Source of the DNA: Alphaproteobacteria bacterium
GTDB lineage: Bacteria; Pseudomonadota; Alphaproteobacteria; UBA6615
Reading direction: 5' to 3'
DNA: 64,000 nucleotides
Assembly (NCBI GenBank): GCA_021774445.1
Contig: JAJFJA010000033.1
Coordinates: 1-64,000, forward strand
Translations under genes and position numbers: made by a program
The notes under the pieces: model-generated
Told to the model about the DNA's origin: nothing
Databases searched by the model: none
What the model saw: only the letters and a program-made list of their open reading frames with translations
Shown: piece by piece, positions 1-9,614 of the stretch
How positions within the stretch are numbered: the first letter of the stretch is position 1
Layout of the letters: every line of letters begins with the position of its first letter

Positions 1-443
1 GAGATCGCCAGCACGAGCGCGAAGGTGACTGGGGTCGCCCTTGGTCCGGCATAGCCGCCGAGGTCGACGAAGAACGTGACACTCCAGCCGGCGGCGAAAG
101 GGAGCGCGGTGGCGCCGAGTAGCAGCAGGCCCACCAGTCGGCGATCGCCGGTGCGGAAGCTATTCTGGACCCGAAGCCCCGTGGCGAACATCAGCCACAG
201 CAATCCCAGCCAATGCAGACCGGACAGCAGTTTCGCGTTCGCGGCCGTATCGGGAAAGAGCCAAACCGACAGGCCGGGAGCCAACGACCCGGCGATGGAT
301 GGGCCCAGCAATAGGCCGCCGCAGATCTCGCCGATAACGCGCGGCAGGCCGAGGCGGTGGAACGCGTAGCCGGCACCGTGCGCCAAGACCAGCAAGGTCA
401 GCGCAAAGCCAAAAAACTGGGTAAGCTCACTGAATGTCGGCAT
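1..443 (-). CDS. Cation:proton antiporter (CPA2/Kef type), N-terminal part
   Basis: An open frame runs from an ATG at 443 off the left edge of the window, so only about the first 147 residues are present. The protein starts MPTFSELTQFFGFAL and continues with hydrophobic helices. It carries the GLPRVIGEICGGLLLGPS segment typical of the first helices of monovalent cation:proton antiporter-2 proteins (Kef/NapA-like), which exchange Na+ or K+ for protons across the inner membrane. The C-terminus and any TrkA-N domain cannot be seen. It diverges from argC with about 200 bp between them. The family is fairly sure; the transported ion is unknown. Confidence 0.75.
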   Translation of the reverse strand, partial: MPTFSELTQFFGFALTLLVLAHGAGYAFHRLGLPRVIGEICGGLLLGPSIAGSLAPGLSVWLFPDTAANAKLLSGLHWLGLLWLMFATGLRVQNSFRTGDRRLVGLLLLGATALPFAAGWSVTFFVDLGGYAGPRATPVTFALVLAI

Positions 444-640
444 CGCCCGTACCAGGAATGCGCCGGTCGTTCTCAGTCAGCGCCGATCCAGGAGAGCACG
501 AAAGCCCTTAACGATTTCGAAAACGCGCGGCGTGTCCACCGATGTCCGATTTACGGGTTTCTGGCCATGGTAAGGTATTTCGGATAGAACGCGCGGTGCG
601 GTGGGGTCGCCGATGCGGCATTCGACCTTTGGAGAGAGAG

Positions 641-1702
641 ATGGCAACGGCCAACAATAGGGTGAAGATCGGCATTCTCGGGGCCAGCGGCTATACCGGC
701 GCCGAGCTTGTGCGCCTGTTGGCCCGGCACCCGGCAGCCGAAATCACGGCGCTGACCGCTGATCGACAAGCGGGTCAGCCATTGGGGGCGGTTTTTCCGC
801 ACCTGGCCCATGTGGGGTTGCCGGATTTGGTGCGGATCGAAGAGGCCGACCTGGCGGACACCGACGTGGTGTTTTGCGGTCTGCCGCATGGCACGACCCA
901 AAAGGTCATCGGCGATCTGCTCGAGGCACGGCCGCAGCAGAAGGTGATTGATCTTTCCGCTGATTTCCGGCTGCGGGATTTGGACAGTTTCGCCGAGTGG
1001 TATGGGCATGAGCATTGGGCGCCGGCGTTGCAGGGCGAAGCGGTCTACGGCCTGACGGAGGTGTATCGCGAGCCGGTTAGTAAGGCGCGGTTGGTGGCCA
1101 ATCCGGGCTGTTACACGACGACGACGGAGCTGGCGTTGCTGCCGTTGGTCGAGGCCGGGGCGATTAGCACCGAGGATATTATCATCGATGCCAAGTCCGG
1201 GGTTTCCGGCGCGGGACGCGCGGAGAAGCAGGCTAATCTGCACAGTGAGGTGAGCGAGGGCGTCCATGCCTATGGTGTCGGCCGGCATCGGCACGCGGCC
1301 GAGATCGAGCAGGAGTTGTCGGTGGCGGCCGGTAAGCCGGTCACGGTGTGCTTCACGCCGCATTTGATGCCGATGAACCGGGGCATTCTGGCGACCTGTT
1401 ACGTGCGTTTGGCGCATGATGCCGGGGTCGAGGATTTGCGGGCGTGCCTTGCCGGTCGTTATGGCGACGAGCCCTTTGTGCATGTTGCCGCCGCCGGCGT
1501 TAGCCCGTCGACGCGGCAGGTTCGCGGCTCCAATCACTGTGTGATCGGCGTTTTTGCCGACCGACTGCCAGGGCGGGCCATTGTGCTGTCGGTGACCGAC
1601 AACCTGGTCAAGGGCGCGTCGGGTCAGGCGATCCAGAATATGAATGTGATGCTGGGCCTTGCGGAAACGACGGGCTTGGAGCAGGAAGCCCTGTTCCCGT
1701 AA
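641..1702 (+). CDS. argC: N-acetyl-gamma-glutamyl-phosphate reductase
   Basis: This is the third enzyme of arginine synthesis: NADPH-dependent reduction of N-acetylglutamyl-5-phosphate to the semialdehyde, in the cytoplasm. The 353-residue product opens with the dinucleotide-binding stretch KIGILGASGYTGAEL and has the active-site cysteine at about residue 157 in NPGCYTTT. It also has the SGVSGAGR segment. The length is normal for the long ArgC class. The ATG at 641 follows GGAGAGAG directly and gives the expected N-terminus. The frame is open upstream to 542, but that extension is unlike ArgC. Its stop lies 3 bp from the end of the convergent hpt gene. Confidence 0.95.
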   Translation: MATANNRVKIGILGASGYTGAELVRLLARHPAAEITALTADRQAGQPLGAVFPHLAHVGLPDLVRIEEADLADTDVVFCGLPHGTTQKVIGDLLEARPQQKVIDLSADFRLRDLDSFAEWYGHEHWAPALQGEAVYGLTEVYREPVSKARLVANPGCYTTTTELALLPLVEAGAISTEDIIIDAKSGVSGAGRAEKQANLHSEVSEGVHAYGVGRHRHAAEIEQELSVAAGKPVTVCFTPHLMPMNRGILATCYVRLAHDAGVEDLRACLAGRYGDEPFVHVAAAGVSPSTRQVRGSNHCVIGVFADRLPGRAIVLSVTDNLVKGASGQAIQNMNVMLGLAETTGLEQEALFP

Positions 1703-1705
1703 GCC

Positions 1706-2251
1706 CTATCCGGGCATTGCACCGATATAAGGCAACTCGCGATAGCGTTGGGCATAGTCGATGCCGTAGCCGACGACGAAGCGGTCGGGGATCGTGAAGC
1801 CGACCAGATCGGCCTCGAAAGGGACGACGCGACGGCTGGGTTTGTCGAGCAGCACGCATGTCACGACCTCGTCGGCCCCGGCCCCGCGCAGACTGCCTGC
1901 CGCCCAGTGCAGGGTGCGGCCGGTATCGAGGATGTCATCAATCAACAGAACCGGCGCGCCGGTAATATCCCTTGGCCCGGACCCGGAAATCTTAAGTTCT
2001 CCGGAACTGGTGGTGTCATCGCCATAGCTCGACGCCGTGATGAATTCGACCCGGCAGATCAAGCCGTGGCTATGCAGCATGCGGATCAGGTCGGCCGTGA
2101 ACATGAAGCTGCCCTTGAGCAGCGAGACCACGACTATTTCACGCGGCAGCCGCGCGCCCAAGGATGTCGCCAACTGGTCGAGGCGTTGGGCGATTTGGTC
2201 GGCCGTGAATAGAACCTCGATTTCCGGGTCCGGAGCAGGGACAGATTGCAC
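1706..2251 (-). CDS. hpt: Hypoxanthine phosphoribosyltransferase
   Basis: A purine salvage enzyme joining hypoxanthine or guanine to PRPP to give IMP or GMP. It shows the PRPP-binding motif VLLIDDILDTGRT, the SLLKGSF loop near the N-terminus and the FVVGYGIDYAQRYRELPYIG C-terminal signature of HPRT. From the GTG at 2251 the protein has 181 residues, the usual size. The frame stays open to 2392, but that extension would overlap the divergent gene and has no HPRT similarity. The start codon is therefore a choice and the function is clear. Confidence 0.93.
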   Translation of the reverse strand: MQSVPAPDPEIEVLFTADQIAQRLDQLATSLGARLPREIVVVSLLKGSFMFTADLIRMLHSHGLICRVEFITASSYGDDTTSSGELKISGSGPRDITGAPVLLIDDILDTGRTLHWAAGSLRGAGADEVVTCVLLDKPSRRVVPFEADLVGFTIPDRFVVGYGIDYAQRYRELPYIGAMPG

Positions 2252-2390
2252 GATGAGATAGCCTTTTTCGGTGACGCGACGGTCTTGGCTGGCACAGCTT
2301 ACCCGGGTTCGTTGCGGCGGCATAGCGCCATGGTGTGATCCCGTGGCCCCGTGGTAGAAGAACGCCCTTTCAGATGGATTCTTGGCTGCC

Positions 2391-2915
2391 ATGAGCGGAA
2401 AAATACTGCCCTATCGCGGGGTCCTCCCGACCATTGCGACGGGCGCCTTTATTGCCGAGACCGCGGTGGTTATCGGCGATGTCGAGATCGGCCCGCGCAG
2501 CAGCCTGTGGTATGGCACGGTGGTTCGCGGCGACGTCAACAAGATTCGTATCGGCAGCGATACCAACATCCAAGACGGCACTGTCGTTCATGTGGATCGC
2601 AAGAAGTATGGTGCCTTCATCGGTGACCGAATCACCATCGGGCATATGGCCATGATCCACGCGTGTACGCTCGAGGATGACTGTTTCGTCGGGATGAAGG
2701 CCTGTGTGATGGACGGCGCGGTCGTGGAATCCGGGGCCATGGTGGCGGCGGGTGCGTTGGTCGTACCCGGCAAGAGGGTGCGCGGCGGCGAACTCTGGGG
2801 CGGGGTACCGGCGAAACCGCTGAGGATGCTGCAGGATGCCGAACTGGCCGGATTCAGGGCGGGCGCGGAGAAATACGCCCAGTTGGCCGCCGAGTATCTG
2901 CTGGCCGGCGGCTAA
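2391..2915 (+). CDS. Gamma-class carbonic anhydrase family protein
   Basis: A 174-residue left-handed beta-helix protein of the gamma-carbonic anhydrase/YrdA/PaaY family. Hexapeptide repeats run through most of it (for example VVIGDVEIG, SSLWYGTVVRGD, IGSDTNIQDGTVVHV). The metal-binding His residues are seen in VHVDRK, GHMAMIHAC and nearby. Members bind zinc or iron; many bacterial homologues have no proven carbonic anhydrase activity, so the reaction is unsettled. The ATG at 2391 is preferred over the TTG at 2382. It diverges from hpt and converges on phaC. Confidence 0.85.
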   Translation: MSGKILPYRGVLPTIATGAFIAETAVVIGDVEIGPRSSLWYGTVVRGDVNKIRIGSDTNIQDGTVVHVDRKKYGAFIGDRITIGHMAMIHACTLEDDCFVGMKACVMDGAVVESGAMVAAGALVVPGKRVRGGELWGGVPAKPLRMLQDAELAGFRAGAEKYAQLAAEYLLAGG

Positions 2916-2921
2916 TCCGCG

Positions 2922-4718
2922 CTACGCCCGAACTTTTACATAGCTGCCCGGTGCGTCCTCTATGGGCGCAAGATCACCGTCGCCGGGATGGCGGGCGGGG
3001 ATCTTGGCGCCGGAATGCTTGGCCAGCCATTTCTTCCAGGCGGGCCACCAGGACCCGTCATGCTGTACCGCGCCGTTGAGCCAGGCGTCCGGTGTGTTCG
3101 GGGTCTTGGTGGCGGTCCAATGGTGGTATTTGCCGGCGGCCGGCGGGTTGACGACGCCGGCGATGTGGCCGGAATCGGCAAGGCAGAACGTCACCGGGCC
3201 GGAAAAGATCTGAGTCGCGGCGTAGGTGGACTTCCACGGTGCGATGTGATCCTCCCGAGTCGAGAGTATGAAAGTCGGCGTCTCGATTTGGCTGATGTCG
3301 ATCGGGACACCGGCCAGCTCGATACCGCCCGGCACGACCAACAAATTCTCCTGATACATCTTGCGCAGGTAGAAGATGTGCATGGCTGCCGGCATATGGG
3401 TGGAGTCCGAATTCCAGTACAGCAGATCGAACGGGAACGGGTCCTTGCCAAGCAAGTAATTGCTGACGACGAAAGACCAGATCAGGTCGTTGGCGCGCAG
3501 CATATTGAAAGTGTTGGCCATCTCAGAACCTTCGAGATAACCGGTATCGTTCATCTTCTGGTCGAGGGAGGCGAGCTGTTCCTCGTCAATGAAGACGCTG
3601 AGTTCGCCGGCCTCTTCAAAGTCGGTCATGGTGACGAGAAATGTCGCACTGGCGCAGCGGTCGTCATGGCGCGCGGCCATATAAGACAGAGTCGCCGCGA
3701 GCAGCGTGCCGCCGAGGCAGTAGCCGACGATGTTGATCTTGCGCTCTCCGGTCGCTTGCTCGACGGCGTCGATCGCGGCGAGGGGACCTTCGAGCATGTA
3801 GTCCTCGAAGGTCTTGGCGGCGAGGGTATGGTCCGGATTGACCCACGAGGCGACGAAAACCGTAAAGCCCTGCTCGGTACACCATTTGATGAGCGAGTTA
3901 TCGGGCCGAAGGTCGAGAATGTAATATTTGTTGATCCAGGGCGGGATGATAAGGAGCGGGCGCTTGTAGACTTTGTCGGTCGCGGGATCGAACTGCAGCA
4001 ACTGCATCAGTTCGTTTTGATAGATTACCTTGCCAGGTGTGATGGCGACGTTGCGTCCGACTTCGAAAGCTTCCTCGTCGGTCTGGCGGACGCGCAGGCT
4101 GCCCTCGCCGCGCTCAAGGTCCGTGAGCAGGTTGTCGAGGCCCTTCACCAGGTTCTCGCCACGGGTTTCCATGGTCGTCCGGAGGACCTCCGGGTTGGTC
4201 ATGACGAAGTTGGACGGCGCCAGGGCGTCGACGAATTGGCGGGTATAAAAGTCGACCTTTTGGGCCGTCTTGCTGTCGAGGCCTTCGGCTTCGCTGACGG
4301 TGTTCTGCATCCAACGCGCCGTAAGCAGGTAGGACTGCTTGATATAATCAAAGAGCAGGTTCTCGTCCCAAGCCTGATCGCGAAAACGGCGGTCGCCGCG
4401 TTGTGGCGCGATAACCGGCGGCGCCTCCTGTCCCATGGCGCGCTGAGCCGTGCTTTGCCATAGATTGACGTAATCCTGCCAAAGCCCCATTTGGGCCTGC
4501 ACGAGTTTGGTGGGATTGGTCATCATTTGGGTGGTCAGCTCCATGAAGGCGCCGCCGATGTTCATGGGATCCATCGCAGGGCGGCCGGGCTCTTGCGCCG
4601 TTTGCCGCTTCAGGAAGGCAGTCACCAAGGCCTGGCTCTTTTCGGCTATGCTGGCCATGGCCTGGGTCAGTTCCATGGGGTCGGGGAACGCCGACTTGCC
4701 GTCCGGTTGATCGACCAT
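2922..4718 (-). CDS. phaC: Class I poly(3-hydroxyalkanoate) synthase
   Basis: Polymerises (R)-3-hydroxyacyl-CoA, chiefly 3-hydroxybutyryl-CoA, into storage polyester at the granule surface. The 598-residue length fits class I. The lipase-like box GYCLGG has the nucleophile at Cys334, with Asp490 (in REDHIAPW) and His518 (in DSGHIAGVVNPP) completing the triad. The N-terminal PhaC domain is present (WDENLLFDYIKQSYLLTARWM is at about 115-135 and is characteristic). AAAGGAT precedes the ATG. No phaA, phaB or phasin gene adjoins it, so the rest of the pathway is elsewhere. The neighbours do not form an operon with it. Confidence 0.96.
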   Translation of the reverse strand: MVDQPDGKSAFPDPMELTQAMASIAEKSQALVTAFLKRQTAQEPGRPAMDPMNIGGAFMELTTQMMTNPTKLVQAQMGLWQDYVNLWQSTAQRAMGQEAPPVIAPQRGDRRFRDQAWDENLLFDYIKQSYLLTARWMQNTVSEAEGLDSKTAQKVDFYTRQFVDALAPSNFVMTNPEVLRTTMETRGENLVKGLDNLLTDLERGEGSLRVRQTDEEAFEVGRNVAITPGKVIYQNELMQLLQFDPATDKVYKRPLLIIPPWINKYYILDLRPDNSLIKWCTEQGFTVFVASWVNPDHTLAAKTFEDYMLEGPLAAIDAVEQATGERKINIVGYCLGGTLLAATLSYMAARHDDRCASATFLVTMTDFEEAGELSVFIDEEQLASLDQKMNDTGYLEGSEMANTFNMLRANDLIWSFVVSNYLLGKDPFPFDLLYWNSDSTHMPAAMHIFYLRKMYQENLLVVPGGIELAGVPIDISQIETPTFILSTREDHIAPWKSTYAATQIFSGPVTFCLADSGHIAGVVNPPAAGKYHHWTATKTPNTPDAWLNGAVQHDGSWWPAWKKWLAKHSGAKIPARHPGDGDLAPIEDAPGSYVKVRA

Positions 4719-4874
4719 CTAGTAATCCTTTATAGTGCAGGCGCTTGGTGGGATTCTTTCAGATGACCGTTTCCGAACCCTTTAAGCCCGTTGGTCACGG
4801 CAAGCCTGCCGGCTAGGCCGGTGGGTTTACATCACTAGGGGTTTGTGAGTCTAGGTGGTATTCGGGTGAGATAT

Positions 4875-5966
4875 ATGGCGAGAAGGCGGGCCTCCACGAT
4901 GGCTTTCGTTGAAATGATTGGGCGGCGGCAACTGCGCTCCAAAGTTGTGTTGGTCGGATTGGTGATGGCGTTGGCCGGGTGTTCGTCCGTGCCCGACTAT
5001 CTCAACCCTCTGACATTGTTCGAGGACGATACGCCGGCGGCGGAGACGGCCGGGGGGGCCGATACCCGGGCGCGGGCCGAGCAAACGACCGCGGCGGTGG
5101 GTGATAACCCATACCCAGCGCTTTCCTCGGTGCCGGAGAGGCCGGAGACGCCGCCGCCGGGGTTGCGGGCGCGGGTCGTGGAAGGCCTTGTGGCGGATCG
5201 GACAAATGCCCGATACACCGCCGAAGCGGTACAGGATGAGGCCGCAAAGGTAGGGCAGCCGGGCAGCGTTCCGGCGATCTCCACGGCGGTCGGACCGACT
5301 TCCTCGGCAACGACGGTTGATAGCGCCGCCGTGCGACCGGCCGCCGGGCCAGCCGTGGCGGCTCAGGCCGGGGCGGCGGTAACGGCGCCGGCGCCGCCGC
5401 CACTGCAAGAGGCGGTGGCGCGACCATCCGCGACCCGGGCGGCGGCGGTACCCTTGCCGGCGATCCCGCCGGCACCGGGCGGGGCGACGGTGGTGCGGGC
5501 GCCGAGCGGTGGCGAGCAGGTCCCGGCGAAACCTTCGGGTCGGACAGTGGCGGGCGGTGCCGTCGACGCCGCCAAGGCGGAGATCGATCGATCGGGCGAC
5601 CTCGCCGGCGAGACAATGCAGCTGGCGACCATTCAATTCGGTCACAACTCGACAAGTCTGGATCGGCGAGACGAGGAGATCTTGCGCCAAATTGCGTCGG
5701 TGCAGCAGCGGACAGGTGGTCTGGTGCGGGTGGTCGGTCATGCCTCAGGCTCCGTCGCCGCAGCGAAAACGCCGGCCGAGGAGCAGGTGAATTTCGAGGT
5801 GTCCGTGCGGCGCGCCCAGGCGGTAGCGCAGGCGTTGGTGCGACTTGGGCTAAATCCCGCCATGATCCAAGTCGAGGGGCAATCGGATCGGGCGCCGCTC
5901 TATGACGGGTCGACGCAGAATGGTGAGGCCGGCAACCGGCGTGCCGAGATTTACCTCGTTCTCTGA
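4875..5966 (+). CDS. OmpA-family lipoprotein
   Basis: The N-terminus has a basic stretch, a hydrophobic segment and a lipobox (VMALAGCSS), so it is probably a lipoprotein anchored in the envelope. A long Ala/Pro/Gly-rich low-complexity region of about 200 residues follows. The C-terminal ~110 residues are an OmpA/MotB-type peptidoglycan-binding domain, with IQFGHNSTSLD, RVVGHASGS, RRAQAVAQALVRLG, GQSDRAP and a final NRRAEIYLVL. Presumed role: tether between outer membrane and cell wall. The start is uncertain. ATG 4875 has GGTGAG upstream; ATG 4899 or 4914 would give a more standard 20-30 residue signal peptide. Confidence 0.8.
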   Translation: MARRRASTMAFVEMIGRRQLRSKVVLVGLVMALAGCSSVPDYLNPLTLFEDDTPAAETAGGADTRARAEQTTAAVGDNPYPALSSVPERPETPPPGLRARVVEGLVADRTNARYTAEAVQDEAAKVGQPGSVPAISTAVGPTSSATTVDSAAVRPAAGPAVAAQAGAAVTAPAPPPLQEAVARPSATRAAAVPLPAIPPAPGGATVVRAPSGGEQVPAKPSGRTVAGGAVDAAKAEIDRSGDLAGETMQLATIQFGHNSTSLDRRDEEILRQIASVQQRTGGLVRVVGHASGSVAAAKTPAEEQVNFEVSVRRAQAVAQALVRLGLNPAMIQVEGQSDRAPLYDGSTQNGEAGNRRAEIYLVL

Positions 5967-6080
5967 ATTGCCATAGAATCGGCTCGAAAAACTGCCGTGT
6001 AGTCGGGTACAAGGGGGCGCCGTCGGCGCGTGGCTGGCGGCGCGGACCGTTTAGCCGAAAAATCGTGCCGGAGTGGCGAT

Positions 6081-7301
6081 ATGGAGCCCGAGTTTCATCG
6101 TATCAAGCGCCTGCCGCCTTATGTGTTCGCAGAGGTGAACGCGATGAAGGCGGCGGCACGGGCGGCCGGCGACGATATTATCGACCTGGGCATGGGCAAT
6201 CCGGACCTGCCGACACCGCAGCATATCGTCGATAAGCTGACCGAGACGGTACAGGACGCGCGCACCCATCGCTACTCCAACTCGCGGGGCATTCCCGGGC
6301 TGCGTAGGGCGTTGTCGGCGTATTACGAGCGCCGATTCGGGGTCGATATCGACCCCGAACGCGAGGCGATCGTGACGATTGGATCGAAGGAGGGTCTGGC
6401 CAATCTAGCGCAGGCGATCACCAGTCCGGGCGACGTGATCCTGGTGCCCAATCCGTCTTATCCAATCCATCAATTCGGCTTTATCATCGCCGGCGCCTCG
6501 GTGCGCTATGTGCCGGTGGAGCCGGGACCTGAGATGCTATCCGCGCTGCATCGGGCAATCGCCCACTCGGTGCCGAAGCCGATTGCGTTGGTGCTGAATT
6601 ATCCGGCAAACCCTACCGCCTTGCTGGCCAATTTGGATTTCTATGGCGAGGTCGTTGATTTTTGCCGGTATCACGGCATCTATATCCTTTCCGATTTGGC
6701 CTACGCCGAGATCTATTTCGAATCCGGACCGCCGCCGTCGTTGCTGCAGGTGCCGGGGGCAAAGGATATCGCGGTCGAATTCACGTCCTTGAGCAAGACC
6801 TATTCGATGCCCGGGTGGCGGATCGGATTCGCGGCGGGGAACGCCAATCTCATTGCGGCCCTGGCGCGGGTGAAGAGTTATCTCGACTATGGCGCCTTCA
6901 CCCCAGTCCAAGTGGCCGCGACGGCGGCGCTGAACGGCCCGCAAGAAAGCATCGGTGAGGCCAGAGCCATCTATCAGGGCCGGCGAGATGTGCTGATCGA
7001 AGGATTGTCGCGTGCCGGCTGGTCAATTCCGGCACCGCAGGCGACCATGTTCGCGTGGGCGCCGATCCCGGAGCGGTTCGGCAACCTCGGAAGCTTGGCG
7101 TTCTCCAAGCTGTTGCTGGAAAAGGCGAAGGTTGCGGTCTCGCCCGGCGTCGGTTTCGGCGAGCATGGCGAGGGTTTCGTGCGCATTGCGTTGGTTGAAA
7201 ATAAACATCGCATCCGGCAGGCGGCGCGCAGCATTCGGCAGTTCCTCGGTACCGGCGATCTCGACCATGAGCCGGCGGTCATCAAGGCGATAGCGCGTTG
7301 A
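6081..7301 (+). CDS. Class I/II PLP-dependent aminotransferase (alanine/AlaC-like)
   Basis: A 406-residue fold-type I aminotransferase. The PLP lysine lies in SLSKTYSMPGWRIGF, with NYPANPTA and SDLAYAEIYF as the other cofactor-binding landmarks. The N-terminus FHRIKRLPPYVFAEVNAMK matches the alanine/LL-diaminopimelate-like aminotransferases often found directly upstream of hom in alphaproteobacteria. ATG 6081 has GGAG about 8 nt upstream; the extended reading from 6030 is not homologous in character. Its TGA overlaps the TTG start of hom, so the two are translationally coupled. The exact amino donor is not readable from sequence. Confidence 0.88.
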   Translation: MEPEFHRIKRLPPYVFAEVNAMKAAARAAGDDIIDLGMGNPDLPTPQHIVDKLTETVQDARTHRYSNSRGIPGLRRALSAYYERRFGVDIDPEREAIVTIGSKEGLANLAQAITSPGDVILVPNPSYPIHQFGFIIAGASVRYVPVEPGPEMLSALHRAIAHSVPKPIALVLNYPANPTALLANLDFYGEVVDFCRYHGIYILSDLAYAEIYFESGPPPSLLQVPGAKDIAVEFTSLSKTYSMPGWRIGFAAGNANLIAALARVKSYLDYGAFTPVQVAATAALNGPQESIGEARAIYQGRRDVLIEGLSRAGWSIPAPQATMFAWAPIPERFGNLGSLAFSKLLLEKAKVAVSPGVGFGEHGEGFVRIALVENKHRIRQAARSIRQFLGTGDLDHEPAVIKAIAR

Positions 7302-8590
7302 GCGAACCACTGAAGATCGCGGTGGCGGGGCTGGGCACGGTCGGCGCCGGTACGCTCGCGTTGCTGGCGCAAAATGCGGATCTGGTGGCGCAGCGTTGTG
7401 GGCGAAGGATCGACGTCGTCGCGGTTTCGGCGCGTACCCGCGAGCGTGACCGAGGCGTCGATCTCAGCGGCGTCGATTGGTACGACGACGCGGCGGCGAT
7501 GGCACGGGAAGCCGATGCCGATGTCGTGGTTGAGTTGATTGGCGGCGAGGACGGGCCAGCCAAGGCGGTCTGTGAGGCCGCGCTGACGGCCGGGCGCCAT
7601 GTGGTGAGCGCGAACAAGGCGATGTTGGCGCATCATGGGGCGGCGCTGGCGCGGCAAGCGGAAGCGGCTGGGGTCGGGCTGCACTATGAGGCGGCGGTGG
7701 CGGGCGGCATCCCGGTGGTCAAGGCGCTTCGCGAAGGGCTGGCCGGCAACCGGATCAGGCGGATCTACGGCATTCTCAACGGCACCTGCAACTATATCCT
7801 CACGGCGATGCGGGACAGCGGCCGGCGGTTCGAAGACGTGCTGGCGGAGGCGCAAAAGCATGGTTATGCCGAAGCTGATCCGTCGACTGATGTGGACGGG
7901 ATCGACACGGCGCATAAGCTGGCGCTGCTGGCGAGCCTGGCATTCGGGACAGAGCTTGATTTCGCGGCGGTCCATGTCGAGGGTATTCGCCATATCTCGC
8001 CGCTGGACATCGTCTTTGCCGATGAACTGGGTTACCGCATCAAGCTGCTGGGCAGCGCGCGCATGACGGCGCATGGCCTGGAGCAGCGGGTGCATCCTTG
8101 TCTGGTGCCGACGGATACGCCGATTGCGCAAGTCAACGGCGTTTTCAACGCGCTCGTCGCTTCCGGCGACTTCGTCGACGACACCGTCTATGAAGGCCGC
8201 GGTGCCGGAGGTGGACCGACGGCGTCCGCGGTGGTCGCCGATTTGATCGATATCGCGCGGGGACGCCGGACGCCGGTCTTCGGCGTGCCGGTGGAGGCCT
8301 TGGAGAAGGCGGAGCCGGCGCCGATGCAGCGGCATCAGGGCGCCTACTATTTAAGGTTGATGGTACGCGATCAGCCCGGCGTCATCGCCGATCTGGCGGC
8401 CGCGTTTCGAGATGAGCAGGTTTCGATCGAGTCACTGTTGCAACATGGGCAGTCGCCGACCGAGGCGGTGCCGGTGGTGTTGACAACGCATCAAACAGAA
8501 GAGGCGCGCATGCAGCGCGCAATGGCTATTATCTCGGGTATTGAGGCGGTCGTCGAAGCGCCGAGGCTTATTCGCATTGAAGAGCTCTGA
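7298..8590 (+). CDS. hom: Homoserine dehydrogenase
   Basis: NAD(P)H-dependent reduction of aspartate semialdehyde to homoserine, the branch to threonine and methionine. The 430-residue protein has an N-terminal Rossmann motif (KIAVAGLGTVGAGTL), the catalytic domain with GILNGTCNYIL and AEADPSTDVDGIDTAHKL, and a C-terminal ACT domain (RLMVRDQPGVIADLAAAF, roughly 350-430), which suggests threonine feedback control. The start is a TTG in the overlapping sequence TTGA at the end of the aminotransferase gene. glpX and recJ follow on the same strand after short gaps, a common alphaproteobacterial order. Confidence 0.95.
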   Translation: MSEPLKIAVAGLGTVGAGTLALLAQNADLVAQRCGRRIDVVAVSARTRERDRGVDLSGVDWYDDAAAMAREADADVVVELIGGEDGPAKAVCEAALTAGRHVVSANKAMLAHHGAALARQAEAAGVGLHYEAAVAGGIPVVKALREGLAGNRIRRIYGILNGTCNYILTAMRDSGRRFEDVLAEAQKHGYAEADPSTDVDGIDTAHKLALLASLAFGTELDFAAVHVEGIRHISPLDIVFADELGYRIKLLGSARMTAHGLEQRVHPCLVPTDTPIAQVNGVFNALVASGDFVDDTVYEGRGAGGGPTASAVVADLIDIARGRRTPVFGVPVEALEKAEPAPMQRHQGAYYLRLMVRDQPGVIADLAAAFRDEQVSIESLLQHGQSPTEAVPVVLTTHQTEEARMQRAMAIISGIEAVVEAPRLIRIEEL

Positions 8591-8622
8591 TTATGGGCAG
8601 CTAAAAAATTTCGAGGGGGAAA

Positions 8623-9609
8623 ATGGCTGAGCAATATCTGCAGATGGACCGCAACATGGCGTTGGAGGCGGTCCGGGTGACGGAAGCGGCGGCGCTTTCC
8701 GCCTCGCGATGGATGGGGCGCGGCGACGAACGCAGCGCCGATGCTGCGGCCGTTGATGCGATGCGCGAGACGCTTAACGGCCTCAGCATCGAAGGCACCG
8801 TGGTAATCGGCGAGGGCGAGCGCGACGAAGCGCCGATGCTCTATATCGGTGAGAAGGTCGGCACCGGCGACGGGCCGAAACTCGACATCGCGTTGGACCC
8901 TTTGGAGGGCACGACAATCACGGCCAAGGGTGGCTCCAACGCCATGGCGGTGTTGGCGATGGCGAATGAGGGCGGCTTTCTCAACGCGCCCGACGTCTAT
9001 ATGGAAAAGATCGCCGTGGGCGGCGGGTTGCCGGACGGTATCATCGACATTGCCGCGACGCCGGCAAAGAACCTGGCGGAACTGGCGAAGGCCAAGCGGG
9101 TCGATGTTTCGGACCTTGTGGTCTGTGTCCTCGATCGGCCGCGCCATCAAAAGCTGATCACCGACGTGCGTGAGGCCGGGGCGCGGATCATGCAGATCTC
9201 CGATGGCGATGTCGGCGCCGTTATCGCAACGTCCCAGCCGACCAGCGGGATCGATATTTATATGGGCAGCGGCGGTGCGCCGGAGGGCGTGTTGGCGGCG
9301 GCGGCGTTGCGGTGTATCGGCGGGCAGATGCTGGGCCAGCTAGTGTTTCGCAACGACGATGAGCGCGACCGGGCACGGCGCTGGGGGATCACGGATTTGG
9401 ACCGCGTCTATGATGTGATGGATCTGGCGTCGGGCGATGTCATGTTCGCGGCGACGGGCGTTACGGACGGGACGATGTTGCGCGGCGTGCGTCGGTTCAC
9501 CGACGGTGCGAATACGCACTCCATCGTCATGCGCTCCAAGTCCGGCACCGTGCGCGAGATTCAGGCGCGGCATAATTTTCATCGGAAGACTGCGTTCGGG
9601 AGCCTTTAG
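8623..9609 (+). CDS. glpX: Class II fructose-1,6-bisphosphatase
   Basis: A gluconeogenic phosphatase converting fructose 1,6-bisphosphate to fructose 6-phosphate. The 328-residue length is normal for GlpX. Motifs include GRGDERSADAAAVDAMR, VVIGEGERDEAPMLYIGE (metal site), DIALDPLEGTT and GSGGAPEGVLAAAAL. GAGGGG precedes the ATG by 6 nt. It sits 32 bp after hom and 5 bp before recJ, so cotranscription is likely. Confidence 0.95.
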   Translation: MAEQYLQMDRNMALEAVRVTEAAALSASRWMGRGDERSADAAAVDAMRETLNGLSIEGTVVIGEGERDEAPMLYIGEKVGTGDGPKLDIALDPLEGTTITAKGGSNAMAVLAMANEGGFLNAPDVYMEKIAVGGGLPDGIIDIAATPAKNLAELAKAKRVDVSDLVVCVLDRPRHQKLITDVREAGARIMQISDGDVGAVIATSQPTSGIDIYMGSGGAPEGVLAAAALRCIGGQMLGQLVFRNDDERDRARRWGITDLDRVYDVMDLASGDVMFAATGVTDGTMLRGVRRFTDGANTHSIVMRSKSGTVREIQARHNFHRKTAFGSL

Positions 9610-9614
9610 TCCCG

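Noticed and set aside
551..1537. A 328-codon open frame antisense to argC
   Set aside because: The product is Arg/Gln/His-rich with no motifs, and argC is certain.
2988..4463. A 491-codon open frame opposite phaC
   Set aside because: It is the codon-phase shadow of a GC-rich gene with clear catalytic motifs; no start signal or protein-like motif of its own.
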